Below, one piece after another: positions 34,887 to 43,830 of a stretch of DNA of 64,000 nucleotides; position 1 is the stretch's first letter, and each line of letters opens with the position of its first letter. Made by a program: the position numbers and the translations under genes. Below the pieces are notes generated by a model that worked only from the letters and a program-made list of their open reading frames with translations, had not been told where the DNA came from and did not search any database. The stretch is from DATFVA01 sp963747755 (lineage in GTDB: Bacteria > Bacteroidota > Ignavibacteria > Ignavibacteriales > Ignavibacteriaceae), in assembly GCA_963747755.1 (NCBI GenBank), contig CAVVGK010000011.1:620001-684000 (forward strand). Direction: 5' to 3'.

Positions 34887-35975
34887 ATGGAAAATAGAAT
34901 TTATAATTTCAGTGCGGGCCCTGCAATACTGCCCGAAGATGTACTTAAAGAAGCACAGGATAATCTAATGTCACTTCCCGGTGTCGGGATGTCAATACTT
35001 GAAATAAGCCACCGTTCAAAAACTTTTGACAAAATAATCGGAGACGCTAAAGCTGACCTGAAAGAACTTATGGGAATAAATGATGATTATTCTATATTGT
35101 TTCTGCAGGGTGGTGCAAGCCTTCAGTTCTCTATGGTTCCAATGAATCTTATGCCCCCTGCGAACAAAGCCGATTACATAGTAACAGGCAGTTGGTCAAA
35201 GAAAGCGGTTAAAGAAGCAAAGAGGGTGGGAACAGTTAATATAGCAGCTTCTGCCGAAGAAGGGAAATTCAAAAGAATCCCTGAACAAAAAGAACTTAAA
35301 CTTGACCCCGAAGCTTCTTATGTTCATTTCACCTCAAATAATACTATCTATGGAACAGAATTTCATTATGAACCTGAAACTGGTAATGTTCCTCTTATCT
35401 GTGATGCTTCTTCGGATATTCTTTCAAGAAATATTAATGTAAGTAAGTATGCAATGATATATGCCGGTGCTCAGAAAAATATGGGACCTTCGGGTGTTAC
35501 CTTTGTTATCCTCCGTAAGGATATGACAGAAAGGAGCAGCGATTCACTGCATACAATGCTGAATTATAAGACTCATGTGGATGCCGACTCCCTTTACAAT
35601 ACCCCTACAGTATTCGGCATATATATAATTGGTCTCGTTACTAAATGGCTTAAGAAGAATGGTGGACTCGAAGCGATGTACAGAACCAATAAAGAAAAGG
35701 CTGGTCTCCTGTATAAATGTATCGATGAAAGCGCAGACTTCTATAAAGGTCATGCTGAAAAAGACAGTCGTTCGCTTATGAACATTACATTTAACCTGCC
35801 CTCTGAAGAACTTGAAAAGAAGTTGGTAGCTGAAGCTACCGAAAACGGGTTCAGCGGACTAAAAGGACACAGGTCGGTAGGCGGAATAAGAGCATCTATT
35901 TACAATGCATTCCCTAAAAAGGGGGTTGAAGTCCTGGTAGATTTTATGAAGGATTTTCAAAAAAAGAACGGTTAA
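34887..35975 (+). CDS. serC: Phosphoserine aminotransferase
   Basis: The 362-residue PLP enzyme converts 3-phosphohydroxypyruvate and glutamate into phosphoserine. It begins IYNFSAGPAILPEDVLKEAQ, contains FLQGGASLQFSMVPMN, the PLP lysine in YAGAQKNMGPSG (about residue 197) and ends with GLKGHRSVGGIRASIYNAFP, all SerC signatures. Length is typical. It follows DUF1015 in the same direction; serA and serB are not in the window. Confidence 0.97.
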   Translation: MENRIYNFSAGPAILPEDVLKEAQDNLMSLPGVGMSILEISHRSKTFDKIIGDAKADLKELMGINDDYSILFLQGGASLQFSMVPMNLMPPANKADYIVTGSWSKKAVKEAKRVGTVNIAASAEEGKFKRIPEQKELKLDPEASYVHFTSNNTIYGTEFHYEPETGNVPLICDASSDILSRNINVSKYAMIYAGAQKNMGPSGVTFVILRKDMTERSSDSLHTMLNYKTHVDADSLYNTPTVFGIYIIGLVTKWLKKNGGLEAMYRTNKEKAGLLYKCIDESADFYKGHAEKDSRSLMNITFNLPSEELEKKLVAEATENGFSGLKGHRSVGGIRASIYNAFPKKGVEVLVDFMKDFQKKNG

Positions 35976-36001
35976 CTTAAATTATTTCCGGGAGGGCTAA
36001 A

Positions 36002-36427
36002 ATGAAGGCATTAATATTTTCATCCTTTTGCCTGTTTCTTTTAATTGGTTCCTGCGCAAAAGAAGAAAAAAAACTTGAGGTATTTAATGCCGAAGCGTTT
36101 GCCTATGACCTTGGTGATAGCTGGGAAGTTAACGCTTCAACAAGAGTTAAAGGATTTAAACAAACCGAGAAGGACAATAAATTCAAAGCTACATTAAGTT
36201 ATGATATCGATTTAGTTAAGCCCGCCGGAGATACTGTTAAATCCATGATAAGCAGAACGGAAGATAAAGTTAATGATGAAGAGGCTATGGATGTTCCCGT
36301 TGAAATACAATTCGATCTGGATTCTACCTACAAAGACGGAGATTATAAAGTAATTTTTAATATTAAAGATGCTGAAACGGGTCAGAACGCTTCGGCATCT
36401 GCTCCTTTTAGTCTGAAAAAAGATTAG
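36002..36427 (+). CDS. Hypothetical lipoprotein
   Basis: The family is not recognised. The 141-residue product has a signal peptide ending LIGSC (lipidated Cys18) and a soluble domain of about 115 residues with alternating strands (SWEVNASTRVKGF, FKATLSYDIDLVKP, DGDYKVIFNIKDAETGQ), which looks like a single immunoglobulin-like beta sandwich. GGGAGGG precedes the ATG. It follows serC by 26 bases and may be co-transcribed, without obvious functional link. Confidence 0.75.
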   Translation: MKALIFSSFCLFLLIGSCAKEEKKLEVFNAEAFAYDLGDSWEVNASTRVKGFKQTEKDNKFKATLSYDIDLVKPAGDTVKSMISRTEDKVNDEEAMDVPVEIQFDLDSTYKDGDYKVIFNIKDAETGQNASASAPFSLKKD

Positions 36428-36435
36428 TTAAAACC

Positions 36436-36927
36436 CTAATCCTTTTCATAACTTAATTTTGTGTCCATAGAAGTTCCTTCATTCTCACCTTCAAGTGTAA
36501 CTATCATAGAATCGCCGTCAGGATGCCTGTAGATCACCTTTGAAGGAAATCCTTCATCCTGGTTCTCAAAAACGGCCGAGGTATCCGTAACACTGGTAAG
36601 CTTTAATGTCTGCTGCTGATTGCCATTAAGTTTAATGGTATAATACACCTGGTTATTGTTTTGCTCTATACGCATATCCTGGGAGTAAACTCTTCTGCTG
36701 TTTTGGTCTGTTGTATAACTTATCCCTTCCATTAGCCGGAAATTTTTTTTGTGCCAGCTTTCATAGAGTTTGGCATCGCCTTGTTTTCCGCGCCAGATAT
36801 TCTCCATCCAGCCAAGTTTATTAAAATTCCCCATATCTTCAGTTTTCTGCTCCTGTGTATCGCATCCCGAAAATATCATAACCAGGATCAGTACTATTAA
36901 GATGATATTTGATTTTAATGTTTTCAT
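36436..36927 (-). CDS. DUF6265-like lipoprotein
   Basis: The 163-residue product has a lipoprotein signal ending IFSGC (Cys22). The mature part follows the DUF6265 pattern: LGWMENIWRGKQGD, ESWHKKNFRLMEGISYTTD, VYYTIKLNGNQQQTLKL and VFENQDEGFPSKVIYRHPDG. These proteins have a lipocalin-like barrel and no known function. It converges with the preceding lipoprotein gene, 8 bases apart. Confidence 0.78.
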   Translation of the reverse strand: MKTLKSNIILIVLILVMIFSGCDTQEQKTEDMGNFNKLGWMENIWRGKQGDAKLYESWHKKNFRLMEGISYTTDQNSRRVYSQDMRIEQNNNQVYYTIKLNGNQQQTLKLTSVTDTSAVFENQDEGFPSKVIYRHPDGDSMIVTLEGENEGTSMDTKLSYEKD

Positions 36928-37032
36928 ATTCCATTCTCATTGTTATAGTATAATAATCTAAAAGATATGTTTGTGGATTTATGTGAAATGAAAAACAGGA
37001 AATTAGAAATGTGAGTGGAAGTGAGGTAAATA

Positions 37033-37419
37033 CTAATTGTGACTAAAGTATTTTTCCGGAATAGGTTTCCGTCCTGCATAACCTTTATCGGCCTCATGAT
37101 AAAAGGTTATGTTTTCTTCGTCACTTCTCCAGCATAGAAATACTTCTTTACCGTCAATTATGGCGGGAAAATCAACCAGCCCGATCGAAAAATTCCAGTC
37201 CTTATAGAAACACCCTATTTCTTCAAGTTCAGCCATAAAACCATTCAGATCATTAACCATCTTTTTCACTTCAGGATCTGATTCAATTACGCCATCCTTA
37301 TCTTCGGTAAGCAGCCTTATCTCACGGGAGGTTTTAAGGATATCGTCTACAATTTTCCTTACGAGAGGAAGAGTCTTATGAGCTTCTTCAGGTGTAAAGT
37401 ATCTGGTAGCAGTAATCAT
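37033..37419 (-). CDS. DUF2203 family protein
   Basis: The 128-residue protein matches DUF2203: RYFTPEEAHKTLPLVRKIVD at the N-terminus, a helical middle (VKKMVNDLNGFMAELEEIGC) and a conserved end with GLVDFPAIIDGKEVFLCWRS and ENITFYHEADKGYAGRKPI. The function is unknown; the protein is soluble and cytosolic. It stands alone, divergent from the metallophosphoesterase gene. Confidence 0.9.
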   Translation of the reverse strand: MITATRYFTPEEAHKTLPLVRKIVDDILKTSREIRLLTEDKDGVIESDPEVKKMVNDLNGFMAELEEIGCFYKDWNFSIGLVDFPAIIDGKEVFLCWRSDEENITFYHEADKGYAGRKPIPEKYFSHN

Positions 37420-37591
37420 TTATAGTCATTCCTTCCTAACTTTGACCTTCTTAAAATTACAATTTTATTTATTCAAAAAAAGTTCAAACTTATCACAATT
37501 TGTGATGCGGTCAGAATATCTTGCCTCAAATCAAAATAAGAAATATGGTAAATTTATATGATTATCATCATACAAACTTTAAATCGGCAGC

Positions 37592-38575
37592 ATGCACAGG
37601 AAATTTCTTGTTCCGGCTTTATATATTTTCTTAATCGGTCTTAGTTTTATAGACAGCTTTGCAGTCAGGGTTGATTCTCCTGACAGGAAACTTAATAAAA
37701 CCAGGGGAAAAGCAGGGAGCTGTTCATTTCCCATCGCTGCAGTTGGCGACCTTCAAAGAACTTCCGTCTGGGAATATATGATAGGTAGAGAAAGCAATGA
37801 TATTGAAAGAAAAGAAATTGTTGAAAACATCACTCAACAGAACCCCGGTTCTGTAGTACTGCTGGGCGACATGGTCTTTGAAGGTGATAATATTGACCAC
37901 TGGAAATACTTTGACAATGTTATGACACCTCTGACAAAAGAAAACATCCCCGTCTACCCAGTTATCGGCAATCACGAATATTGGGGTAAAAACAGGATCG
38001 CTCTTGAGTTCCTCACAGAGAGGTTCCCTGTGCTGAAGGGAAGTCATTGGTACACTGAAAGGTGCGATAGTGTTGCATTAATATTTCTTGATTCGAATGA
38101 CCTCGAATATTCCAGTGAAGAATGGCAGACACAAATTGACTGGTTTAAAAATAAATTGCTTCTGTATGATAATGACCCTGCTATTAGAGGGATACTCGTA
38201 TTCGCTCACCACCCTCCCTATACTAACAGTCTTATAACGGGTGATGAAATGCAGGTCCAGCTGGGTTTTGTACCCGCTTTTGATAAATCAAAAAAAACTC
38301 TCGCCTTTATAACTGGTCATGCTCATACTTATGAAAGATTTATTGAAAAGGGTAAGACATTCATAGTCTCAGGCGGCGGCGGGGGTCCAAGGGTTTTGCT
38401 TAAGACAGGTGAGAATACACACCATGATTATTATAAGGGTCCCTCCCCCAGACCATTTAATTATCTCATTATTAACAAGGAATCCGGCGGATTGGTTATT
38501 TCGGTAAAAGGGGTAAAAAAAGGAACTACCAATTTTTTTAATCTGGAACATTTTATTCTTCCGTTTAATAATTAA
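37592..38575 (+). CDS. Secreted metallophosphoesterase (purple acid phosphatase-like)
   Basis: The 327-residue protein has an N-terminal signal peptide (about 1-24). The calcineurin-like motifs are in order: AAVGDLQ (the usual DxH replaced by DLQ, as in purple acid phosphatase-type proteins), VVLLGDMVFEG, VIGNHEYWG, VFAHHPPYTNS and TGHAHTYERF. These bind two metals. It would hydrolyse phosphomonoesters outside the cytoplasm. No T9SS tail is present. Confidence 0.88.
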   Translation: MHRKFLVPALYIFLIGLSFIDSFAVRVDSPDRKLNKTRGKAGSCSFPIAAVGDLQRTSVWEYMIGRESNDIERKEIVENITQQNPGSVVLLGDMVFEGDNIDHWKYFDNVMTPLTKENIPVYPVIGNHEYWGKNRIALEFLTERFPVLKGSHWYTERCDSVALIFLDSNDLEYSSEEWQTQIDWFKNKLLLYDNDPAIRGILVFAHHPPYTNSLITGDEMQVQLGFVPAFDKSKKTLAFITGHAHTYERFIEKGKTFIVSGGGGGPRVLLKTGENTHHDYYKGPSPRPFNYLIINKESGGLVISVKGVKKGTTNFFNLEHFILPFNN

Positions 38576-38638
38576 TTTGGAACATGTTGAAACTAAAACT
38601 GTTTTTTTGCTTCTAATAAAGAAGGAAATATTTTTCAA

Positions 38639-39262
38639 ATGGGAGCATTAATGGATTTTTTATGGCTTAAAAAACGAATCGATGAATCAGGTCTGTTATA
38701 CCATGAGTATATACAAAAAACAGTTGACGAAATTTCAGGGATAAAAATCGAAGGTATTTCTGAATCGGAATTAAAAAGATTAAACATCAAATCTCTTAAC
38801 GTTCAGCGCAACAGCAGAATTACACGACATTACAAGCCCGGTGATGAATTAAGCAGAATTTTGAAAGGAATTTCCGATCCTCAATTATGGATGGTAATTA
38901 CAGAAAGCTGGTGCGGTGATTCAGGTCAGAACCTCCCTTACATCGCGGTCATGGCGGCGCAGAATCCTCTGATAAACCTGAAGATAATTCTGCGTGACTC
39001 TAACCCGGATGTGATGGATCAGTTCCTAACCAATGGAACGAGAAGCATCCCTATTCTGGCAGCATATTCAGAGTCAGGAGATGAATTATTTCGTTGGGGA
39101 CCGCGACCCGAATCCGCTGTCGGCTTGATTAACCTGTGTAAGTCTGAAGGATTGGAGAAACCTGAATGGACAGAGAAACTTCATCACTGGTATGCAAAAA
39201 ATAAAGGTGTTGAGCTGGAAAGAGAATTTATAAATTTGATTGAACCTATTTTCCATTTATAA
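38639..39262 (+). CDS. Thioredoxin-like fold protein
   Basis: The 207-residue protein has a thioredoxin-type core: WMVITESWCGDSGQNLPYIA (about 82-101) with a single active-site cysteine rather than CxxC, and GTRSIPILAAYS with the cis-proline. The family (thioredoxin family protein with WCGD) is widespread in Bacteroidota; its substrate is unknown. AAGGAA precedes the ATG at 38639; an in-frame ATG at 38651 is also possible. No signal peptide is visible. Confidence 0.85.
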   Translation: MGALMDFLWLKKRIDESGLLYHEYIQKTVDEISGIKIEGISESELKRLNIKSLNVQRNSRITRHYKPGDELSRILKGISDPQLWMVITESWCGDSGQNLPYIAVMAAQNPLINLKIILRDSNPDVMDQFLTNGTRSIPILAAYSESGDELFRWGPRPESAVGLINLCKSEGLEKPEWTEKLHHWYAKNKGVELEREFINLIEPIFHL

Positions 39263-39295
39263 AAAAAGGCTGTCTCAAAAGAATTAAGACAGCCT
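39261..39295 (-). terminator. Rho-independent terminator of pruA
   Basis: On the minus strand AGGCTGTCT (39295-39287) pairs with AGACAGCCT (39275-39267) and is followed by T7. It lies 17 bases after the pruA stop and directly after the stop of the convergent thioredoxin-like gene, so it can serve both. Confidence 0.88.
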
Positions 39296-39311
39296 GGGAT
39301 GAATTTATTTT

Positions 39312-40943
39312 TTATTTTTCATTCATAAACGGATATTTCCAATCCTTCGGGGGTACAAAAGTTTCCTTTATTGATCGTAATGTCATCCATCTTAATATAT
39401 TCATTGCGCTTCCGGCTTTATCATTTGTACCCGAAGCTCTTCCACCGCCGAAAGGCTGCTGACCTACAACAGCCGCAGTAGGTTTATCGTTTATATAGAA
39501 GTTGCCAGCTGCGTCTCTCAGCTTATTCGACATCATTACCAGTATTTCTCTATCCTGCGACCATATAGCACCGGTGAGAGCATATGGAGAGGTAATATTA
39601 CAAAGCTCAAGTGTTTCATCAAATTTATCATCTTCATAAACGTAGATGGTCAGAACCGGTCCAAAGATTTCCTCCTTCATGGATTTGAAATTAGGATCGG
39701 TAGTTACTATTGTGGTCGGTTCTATAAAGTAACCTTTTTTATCATCGCAGTTACCACCTGTAATTATCTCAGCATCCTTCGATTCTTTTGCATAATCGAT
39801 GTATGACTTGATGCTTTCATAAGCACCTTTATCGATCACAGCTCCCATAAAGTTTGTAAAATCTTCAGTATCGCCCATCTTTATCTGTCCGACTTCAGTA
39901 GTATATTTTTTCTTAAACTCACCCCAGATCGATTTTGCAATATACATTCGTGAAGCTGCAGAACATTTCTGGCCCTGGTATTCAAAAGCACCCCGTATAG
40001 CTGCCACCACCAATGCATCAACATCTGCTGTGTTATGAGCAAAAATGAAGTCTTTACCGCCGGTTTCCCCCACAATCCTGGGATAGTATTTGGAGTTATG
40101 CAAATTATCGCCAATCGTCTTCCACATTCCCTGGAAGACTGCAGTTGATCCGGTAAAGTGGGCACCGGCAAGATCCGGACTAGCCATTACAGGGTCACCT
40201 ACCTGACTGCCAGAGCCTGGAATAAAATTGATCACGCCTTTGGGTAAACCGGCTTCTTCCCATAATTTCATTAGGTAATAAGCGGAATAAACTGCGCTTG
40301 ATGCAGGCTTCCAAAGTGAAACATTACCAACAATAACGGGGGCTGTGGGCAGATTTCCTGCAATTGATGTGAAGTTGAAAGGAGTGACTGCAAAGATAAA
40401 TCCTTCAAGAGGACGGTATTCCATCCTGTTCCACATTCCCTTGGGAGAAAACGGCTGGTCTCCCATTAATTGCGTCATATAGTAGGTATTGAAACGCCAG
40501 AAATCTATCAATTCACAGGCAGAGTCAATTTCAGCCTGGTATGCGGTTTTCGATTGCCCCAGCATCGTGGCTCCGTTTATTGTTGCACGCCAGGGACCCG
40601 ACAATAGTTCTGCAGCTTTGTGAAATATCGAAGCCCTGTGTTCCCATGGCATTTCAGCCCATTTTTTCCTTGCCTCAAGTGCGGCTTCTATGGCCATTTT
40701 CACTTCTTTTTCGCCGGCTTTATGATACACTCCAAGTTTTTTCGAAAGATTGTGCGGAACTTTGATCTCGGCAGTTTTTCCGGATTTTACTTCCTCTCCT
40801 CCGATGATTAAGGGAATTTCTATCTCTTTTGACTGTAATTCCGAAAGTTTTTTCTTTAATTCTGCTTTTTCGGTACTTCCAGGAGCATAATTTAATATTG
40901 GTTCATTTATCGGTGCTGGTAATTTGAAATATGCATTTGACAT
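39312..40943 (-). CDS. pruA: L-glutamate gamma-semialdehyde (1-pyrroline-5-carboxylate) dehydrogenase
   Basis: The 543-residue aldehyde dehydrogenase oxidises glutamate semialdehyde to glutamate with NAD. It has the P5CDH-type N-terminus (NEPILNYAPGSTEKAELKKK), VTPFNFTSIAGNLPTAPVIV, HFTGSTAVFQGMW, the general base in VGETGGKDFIFAH, the catalytic Cys in GQKCSAASRMY, and IFGPVLTIYVYED. The eukaryote-like single-domain form, not fused to proline dehydrogenase, is usual in Bacteroidota. It completes proline and arginine breakdown together with the arginase at 4121. Confidence 0.96.
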   Translation of the reverse strand: MSNAYFKLPAPINEPILNYAPGSTEKAELKKKLSELQSKEIEIPLIIGGEEVKSGKTAEIKVPHNLSKKLGVYHKAGEKEVKMAIEAALEARKKWAEMPWEHRASIFHKAAELLSGPWRATINGATMLGQSKTAYQAEIDSACELIDFWRFNTYYMTQLMGDQPFSPKGMWNRMEYRPLEGFIFAVTPFNFTSIAGNLPTAPVIVGNVSLWKPASSAVYSAYYLMKLWEEAGLPKGVINFIPGSGSQVGDPVMASPDLAGAHFTGSTAVFQGMWKTIGDNLHNSKYYPRIVGETGGKDFIFAHNTADVDALVVAAIRGAFEYQGQKCSAASRMYIAKSIWGEFKKKYTTEVGQIKMGDTEDFTNFMGAVIDKGAYESIKSYIDYAKESKDAEIITGGNCDDKKGYFIEPTTIVTTDPNFKSMKEEIFGPVLTIYVYEDDKFDETLELCNITSPYALTGAIWSQDREILVMMSNKLRDAAGNFYINDKPTAAVVGQQPFGGGRASGTNDKAGSAMNILRWMTLRSIKETFVPPKDWKYPFMNEK

Positions 40944-41068
40944 CTATTTTCTCCCTCTTCGCTTGTATCGAAGTTTATATTTTTTTGATTTTTGAACTAT
41001 AAAATTACAGCTTTAATGCCTCATCTTCAATGAATACTGATGTGTTGTAGCCGTAGTCCGCGAGGGTA

Positions 41069-42511
41069 TCAGTCGGTCTTGAGGGTAAAATAAAATTCTG
41101 TTTCGCCCCCGGGTGACGATTTTACATCTATGTCACCGCTGTGTAGGTTAATTATTGATTTGACAATAGAAAGCCCAAGTCCGGTCCCGCCTGTTTTTCT
41201 GCTCCTTGATGTTTCAACTCTATAGAATCTGTCGAATATTTTAATCCTGTCTTCTTCACAAATTCCTTCCCCTTTGTTAATAACAGAAATCCTTACCATT
41301 TGTTCTGATTGCTTTGCTGTTATGAGAATCGGCTCATCTTCGAATCCATATTTTATTGCATTTTCTATCAGGTTTGTCATCACCTGTCTGATCAGACCTG
41401 GATCTGCCTCAACCTGAATATCATCATCTGCTTTCAGGATCAGATCATTGTTTTTGTCTGATGTTAAGTATCCAAGTGTTTCGATTGTGCTTTCAAGAAA
41501 ATCTGTAAGATTAAGTTGTTTCATGTTAGCTTTGATGAGCTTATTATCAAAACGGGAGACCAGGAATAAACGATCCACAATATTTATAAGTCTTAGAACT
41601 TCTTCATAATTGCTTTTAAGTATTTCCCTGTATTGCTCGGGGGTTTTGGGATGACGTAATGCAACCTCAACTTCTCCCCGCAGGATTGTCAGAGGTGTTT
41701 TTAACTCATGCGAAGCAGCAATTGAGAATTGATTCATATAATCGATTGATGTTTTTATTCTTTTAATCATTCTGTTCATAGTATGTACGAGTCTGCCGTA
41801 TTCATCATTAAATTCTTCCCCTGGTATTTTGTCATTTAAATTCTGAGTTGTTATCTCGTCCGTTCTTTTCGTTATTTTATCTATTCTTTTAAGAGAGCCG
41901 GCAGAAAGGATTGAACCGCCTACAATTGAGAAAATAAAGAACAGAGGAGCAACTATTACATAAATGTCAGTAAGGTTTGTCAGGGTTTCTTCTATGAGAT
42001 GAGAGGGATAAGCCACTGTGATCTTATAATTGTTCTTCTTTAAATATGCAGTTCTTATAGCATATTCTGACAGACGGTTATTATTGAAATTTTTGATAAC
42101 AATTTTATTCGGGGGAACTTCCGGGAATGGGATCTTCTGATCAATGAGATTCTGAGTCTTAAATAGCATATTGCCGTTAAGTTCAACCTGAACGTAGCTG
42201 TTCCGGGGATTTAAGGTCACAGCTTCAAAAATAAGATCATAAACGAGCTCATCTGCAGAAGAGTAAAGAGAGTCCGGCTGAAAACTTGAGAGATCTATTT
42301 TACTTTCCTTTACAAAATTATATATCATTTCCGCTTGTTTGGACAGGGATTGGTCAAGATCCTGTTCCATGTTATGCTTCAGGTAAAGAAAGACTGTTAT
42401 TCCAATTATAATTTCGAGGGTAAGAAATAATCCCGAGTACCATAGAGTGGTCTTAAATCTCGTAGATTTAATTAAATCTTTAATTTTCACAAGTTTTCTT
42501 AACTTATTCAC
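41069..42511 (-). CDS. Sensor histidine kinase
   Basis: The 480-residue protein has one membrane helix near residues 24-45, a periplasmic sensor of about 135 residues, a second helix (about 182-205), a HAMP domain, HisKA with ASHELKTPLTILRGEVEVAL, and HATPase_c with LIENAIKYG (N box) and GGTGLGLSIVKSIINLHSGD (G2 box). GGAGGA precedes the ATG. It belongs with the frameshifted OmpR-type regulator upstream. A terminator-like hairpin sits 31 bases before the start. If the regulator is really broken, this kinase lacks its cognate partner. Confidence 0.93.
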   Translation of the reverse strand: MNKLRKLVKIKDLIKSTRFKTTLWYSGLFLTLEIIIGITVFLYLKHNMEQDLDQSLSKQAEMIYNFVKESKIDLSSFQPDSLYSSADELVYDLIFEAVTLNPRNSYVQVELNGNMLFKTQNLIDQKIPFPEVPPNKIVIKNFNNNRLSEYAIRTAYLKKNNYKITVAYPSHLIEETLTNLTDIYVIVAPLFFIFSIVGGSILSAGSLKRIDKITKRTDEITTQNLNDKIPGEEFNDEYGRLVHTMNRMIKRIKTSIDYMNQFSIAASHELKTPLTILRGEVEVALRHPKTPEQYREILKSNYEEVLRLINIVDRLFLVSRFDNKLIKANMKQLNLTDFLESTIETLGYLTSDKNNDLILKADDDIQVEADPGLIRQVMTNLIENAIKYGFEDEPILITAKQSEQMVRISVINKGEGICEEDRIKIFDRFYRVETSRSRKTGGTGLGLSIVKSIINLHSGDIDVKSSPGGETEFYFTLKTD

Positions 42512-42541
42512 CGTATAATACCCTTTTCCTCCAATCTTTAC

Positions 42542-42572
42542 AAAAAAAAGGAGAGCGTCAGTATTGCTCTCC
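42542..42572 (-). terminator. Intrinsic terminator or attenuator between response regulator and kinase
   Basis: On the minus strand GGAGAGC (42572-42566) pairs with GCTCTCC (42556-42550) and is followed by T8. It lies about 165 bases after the regulator stop but only 31 bases before the kinase ATG, so kinase expression needs read-through. The rest of the 225-base gap (42573-42736) shows no gene. Confidence 0.8.
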
Positions 42573-42736
42573 TTGCCCTCCTTTTATCTACCGGGTAATC
42601 ATTCGCTCCTATTTAACCAGTCATAAACTTCTCTGTTTTTTCATTCCTACTAAAAGGAGGTTATAAATATATTGAACCACTGACCTCAAATTAATAGGTG
42701 AATATTAAACTTTCCTTAAAGTTCCATTAAAATTTA

Positions 42737-43410
42737 TTAATTTTTTTCTTTTAGGATATATCCGACACCGCGGATTGTATGCAGAAGAGGATTATCAAAA
42801 TTTTTGTCGATTTTATTACGCAGCTTATTTATATATACATCAATTACATTTGTGTCGGTATCGAAATGGTAGTCATAAACATGTTCCGAGAGCAGAGTTC
42901 TGGAAACAACATGATTTTTATGCCTCAAAAGATATTCAAGTATAGAATATTCCTTGGGTGTAAGGGTGATCTCAATTCCGGAACGAATTACTTTATGCGA
43001 CTGTGTATCCAGGACAAGGTCGGATGCCTTTAATTCAACTGATTTGCTGTTTTCATTTCTTCTTAAAAGGGCCCTTATTCGTGCGAGAAGTTCTTCAAAA
43101 GCAAATGGTTTTGTAAGATAATCGTCAGCCCCTGAATCCAGTCCTTCTACTTTATTCGCTATAGTGTCTTTGGCCGTTAGCAGAAGCACAGGCGTATTAA
43201 TTTTTTCAGCCCTTATTTCCTTCAGTAGTGAGAATCCATCTTTAAAGGAAGCATTACATCCATAATTACTAAATCATAGTCTTCGCTGATAGAAAGTCTC
43301 GAACCCTCTTTTCCATCATAAGCAACATCTACTGTATAATATTCCTCCTCAAGCCCTTTCTTTATAAAAGAGGCCACTTTCTTTTCATCTTCAATCAAAA
43401 GGATTTTCAT
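42737..43410 (-). pseudogene. OmpR/PhoB-type response regulator, frameshifted
   Basis: Two pieces make one response regulator. The first (43410 to 43222) has the receiver start MKILLIEDEKKVASFIKKGL and the phospho-acceptor in YDLVIMDVMLPLK, then runs into a stop. The second (stop at 42737) resumes with PVLLLTAKDTIANKVEGLDS, GADDYLTKPFAFEELL and a winged-helix DNA-binding domain (LTPKEYSILEYLLRH, VIDVYINKLRNKID, IRGVGYILKE). Adding one A within the AAA of TTTAAAG at 43242-43246 restores PLKDGFSLLKEIR, the expected sequence. So a single-base loss, real or an assembly error, breaks the gene. The kinase gene downstream is intact. Confidence 0.88.
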
Positions 43411-43423
43411 AAAGGAAAAATAT

Positions 43424-43453
43424 AAAAAAAAGGAGAGTTTTTACACTCTCCTT
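43424..43453 (-). terminator. Intrinsic terminator just before the response-regulator start
   Basis: On the minus strand AAGGAGAGT (43453-43445) pairs with ACTCTCCTT (43438-43430), followed by a T run to 43424. It is 27 bases after the stop of the lysine-rich protein gene and 13 bases before the regulator ATG. Its GGAGAG/CTCTCC stem and T8 tail repeat those of the hairpin at 42542-42572. Confidence 0.85.
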
Positions 43454-43479
43454 CAAATTTACAGCTTATAACTGCAAAT

Positions 43480-43818
43480 TTACTTTTTTTGAGGAGTATT
43501 GCTCTCTTTTTTCTGTGTCTTCTTTTCCAATCTTTTATGATGAACTGTTTCCTTCTTATTTAACTTTTTGGGAGCTTCATTTTTTGAAATTTTCCTGTCT
43601 CTAATTTTAGAGGTTTTTTCGGTGATTTTTTTATTGGTTGCAGCATGATCCTTTGCTGTTTTTAACTGCTTAGCATTTGTCGGCTGGGTAAGCTGTTTTT
43701 CCTGGGTTTTCCTACTATTTTTAGCTGAAGTTAGAGGCTTTTCCTGTGCAATTGTCTGAACATTCATGCCTAAAAAAATCAGGGCGACAGAAAGCGAAAA
43801 TATTAGACGGGTTTTCAT
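43480..43818 (-). CDS. Small exported lysine-rich protein
   Basis: I do not recognise this 112-residue protein. Residues 1-24 form a signal peptide (LIFSLSVALIFLGMNVQTIAQ). The rest is strongly basic and polar, rich in Lys, Thr and Gln, without hydrophobic core (for example TEKTSKIRDRKISKNEAPKK), so it is probably disordered. AGAGGA precedes the ATG. It is the first gene ahead of the two-component pair and may be a target or accessory of it; many two-component loci carry small basic or chaperone-like exported proteins, but no specific family fits. Confidence 0.7.
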   Translation of the reverse strand: MKTRLIFSLSVALIFLGMNVQTIAQEKPLTSAKNSRKTQEKQLTQPTNAKQLKTAKDHAATNKKITEKTSKIRDRKISKNEAPKKLNKKETVHHKRLEKKTQKKESNTPQKK

Positions 43819-43830
43819 TTTAATTCCTCT

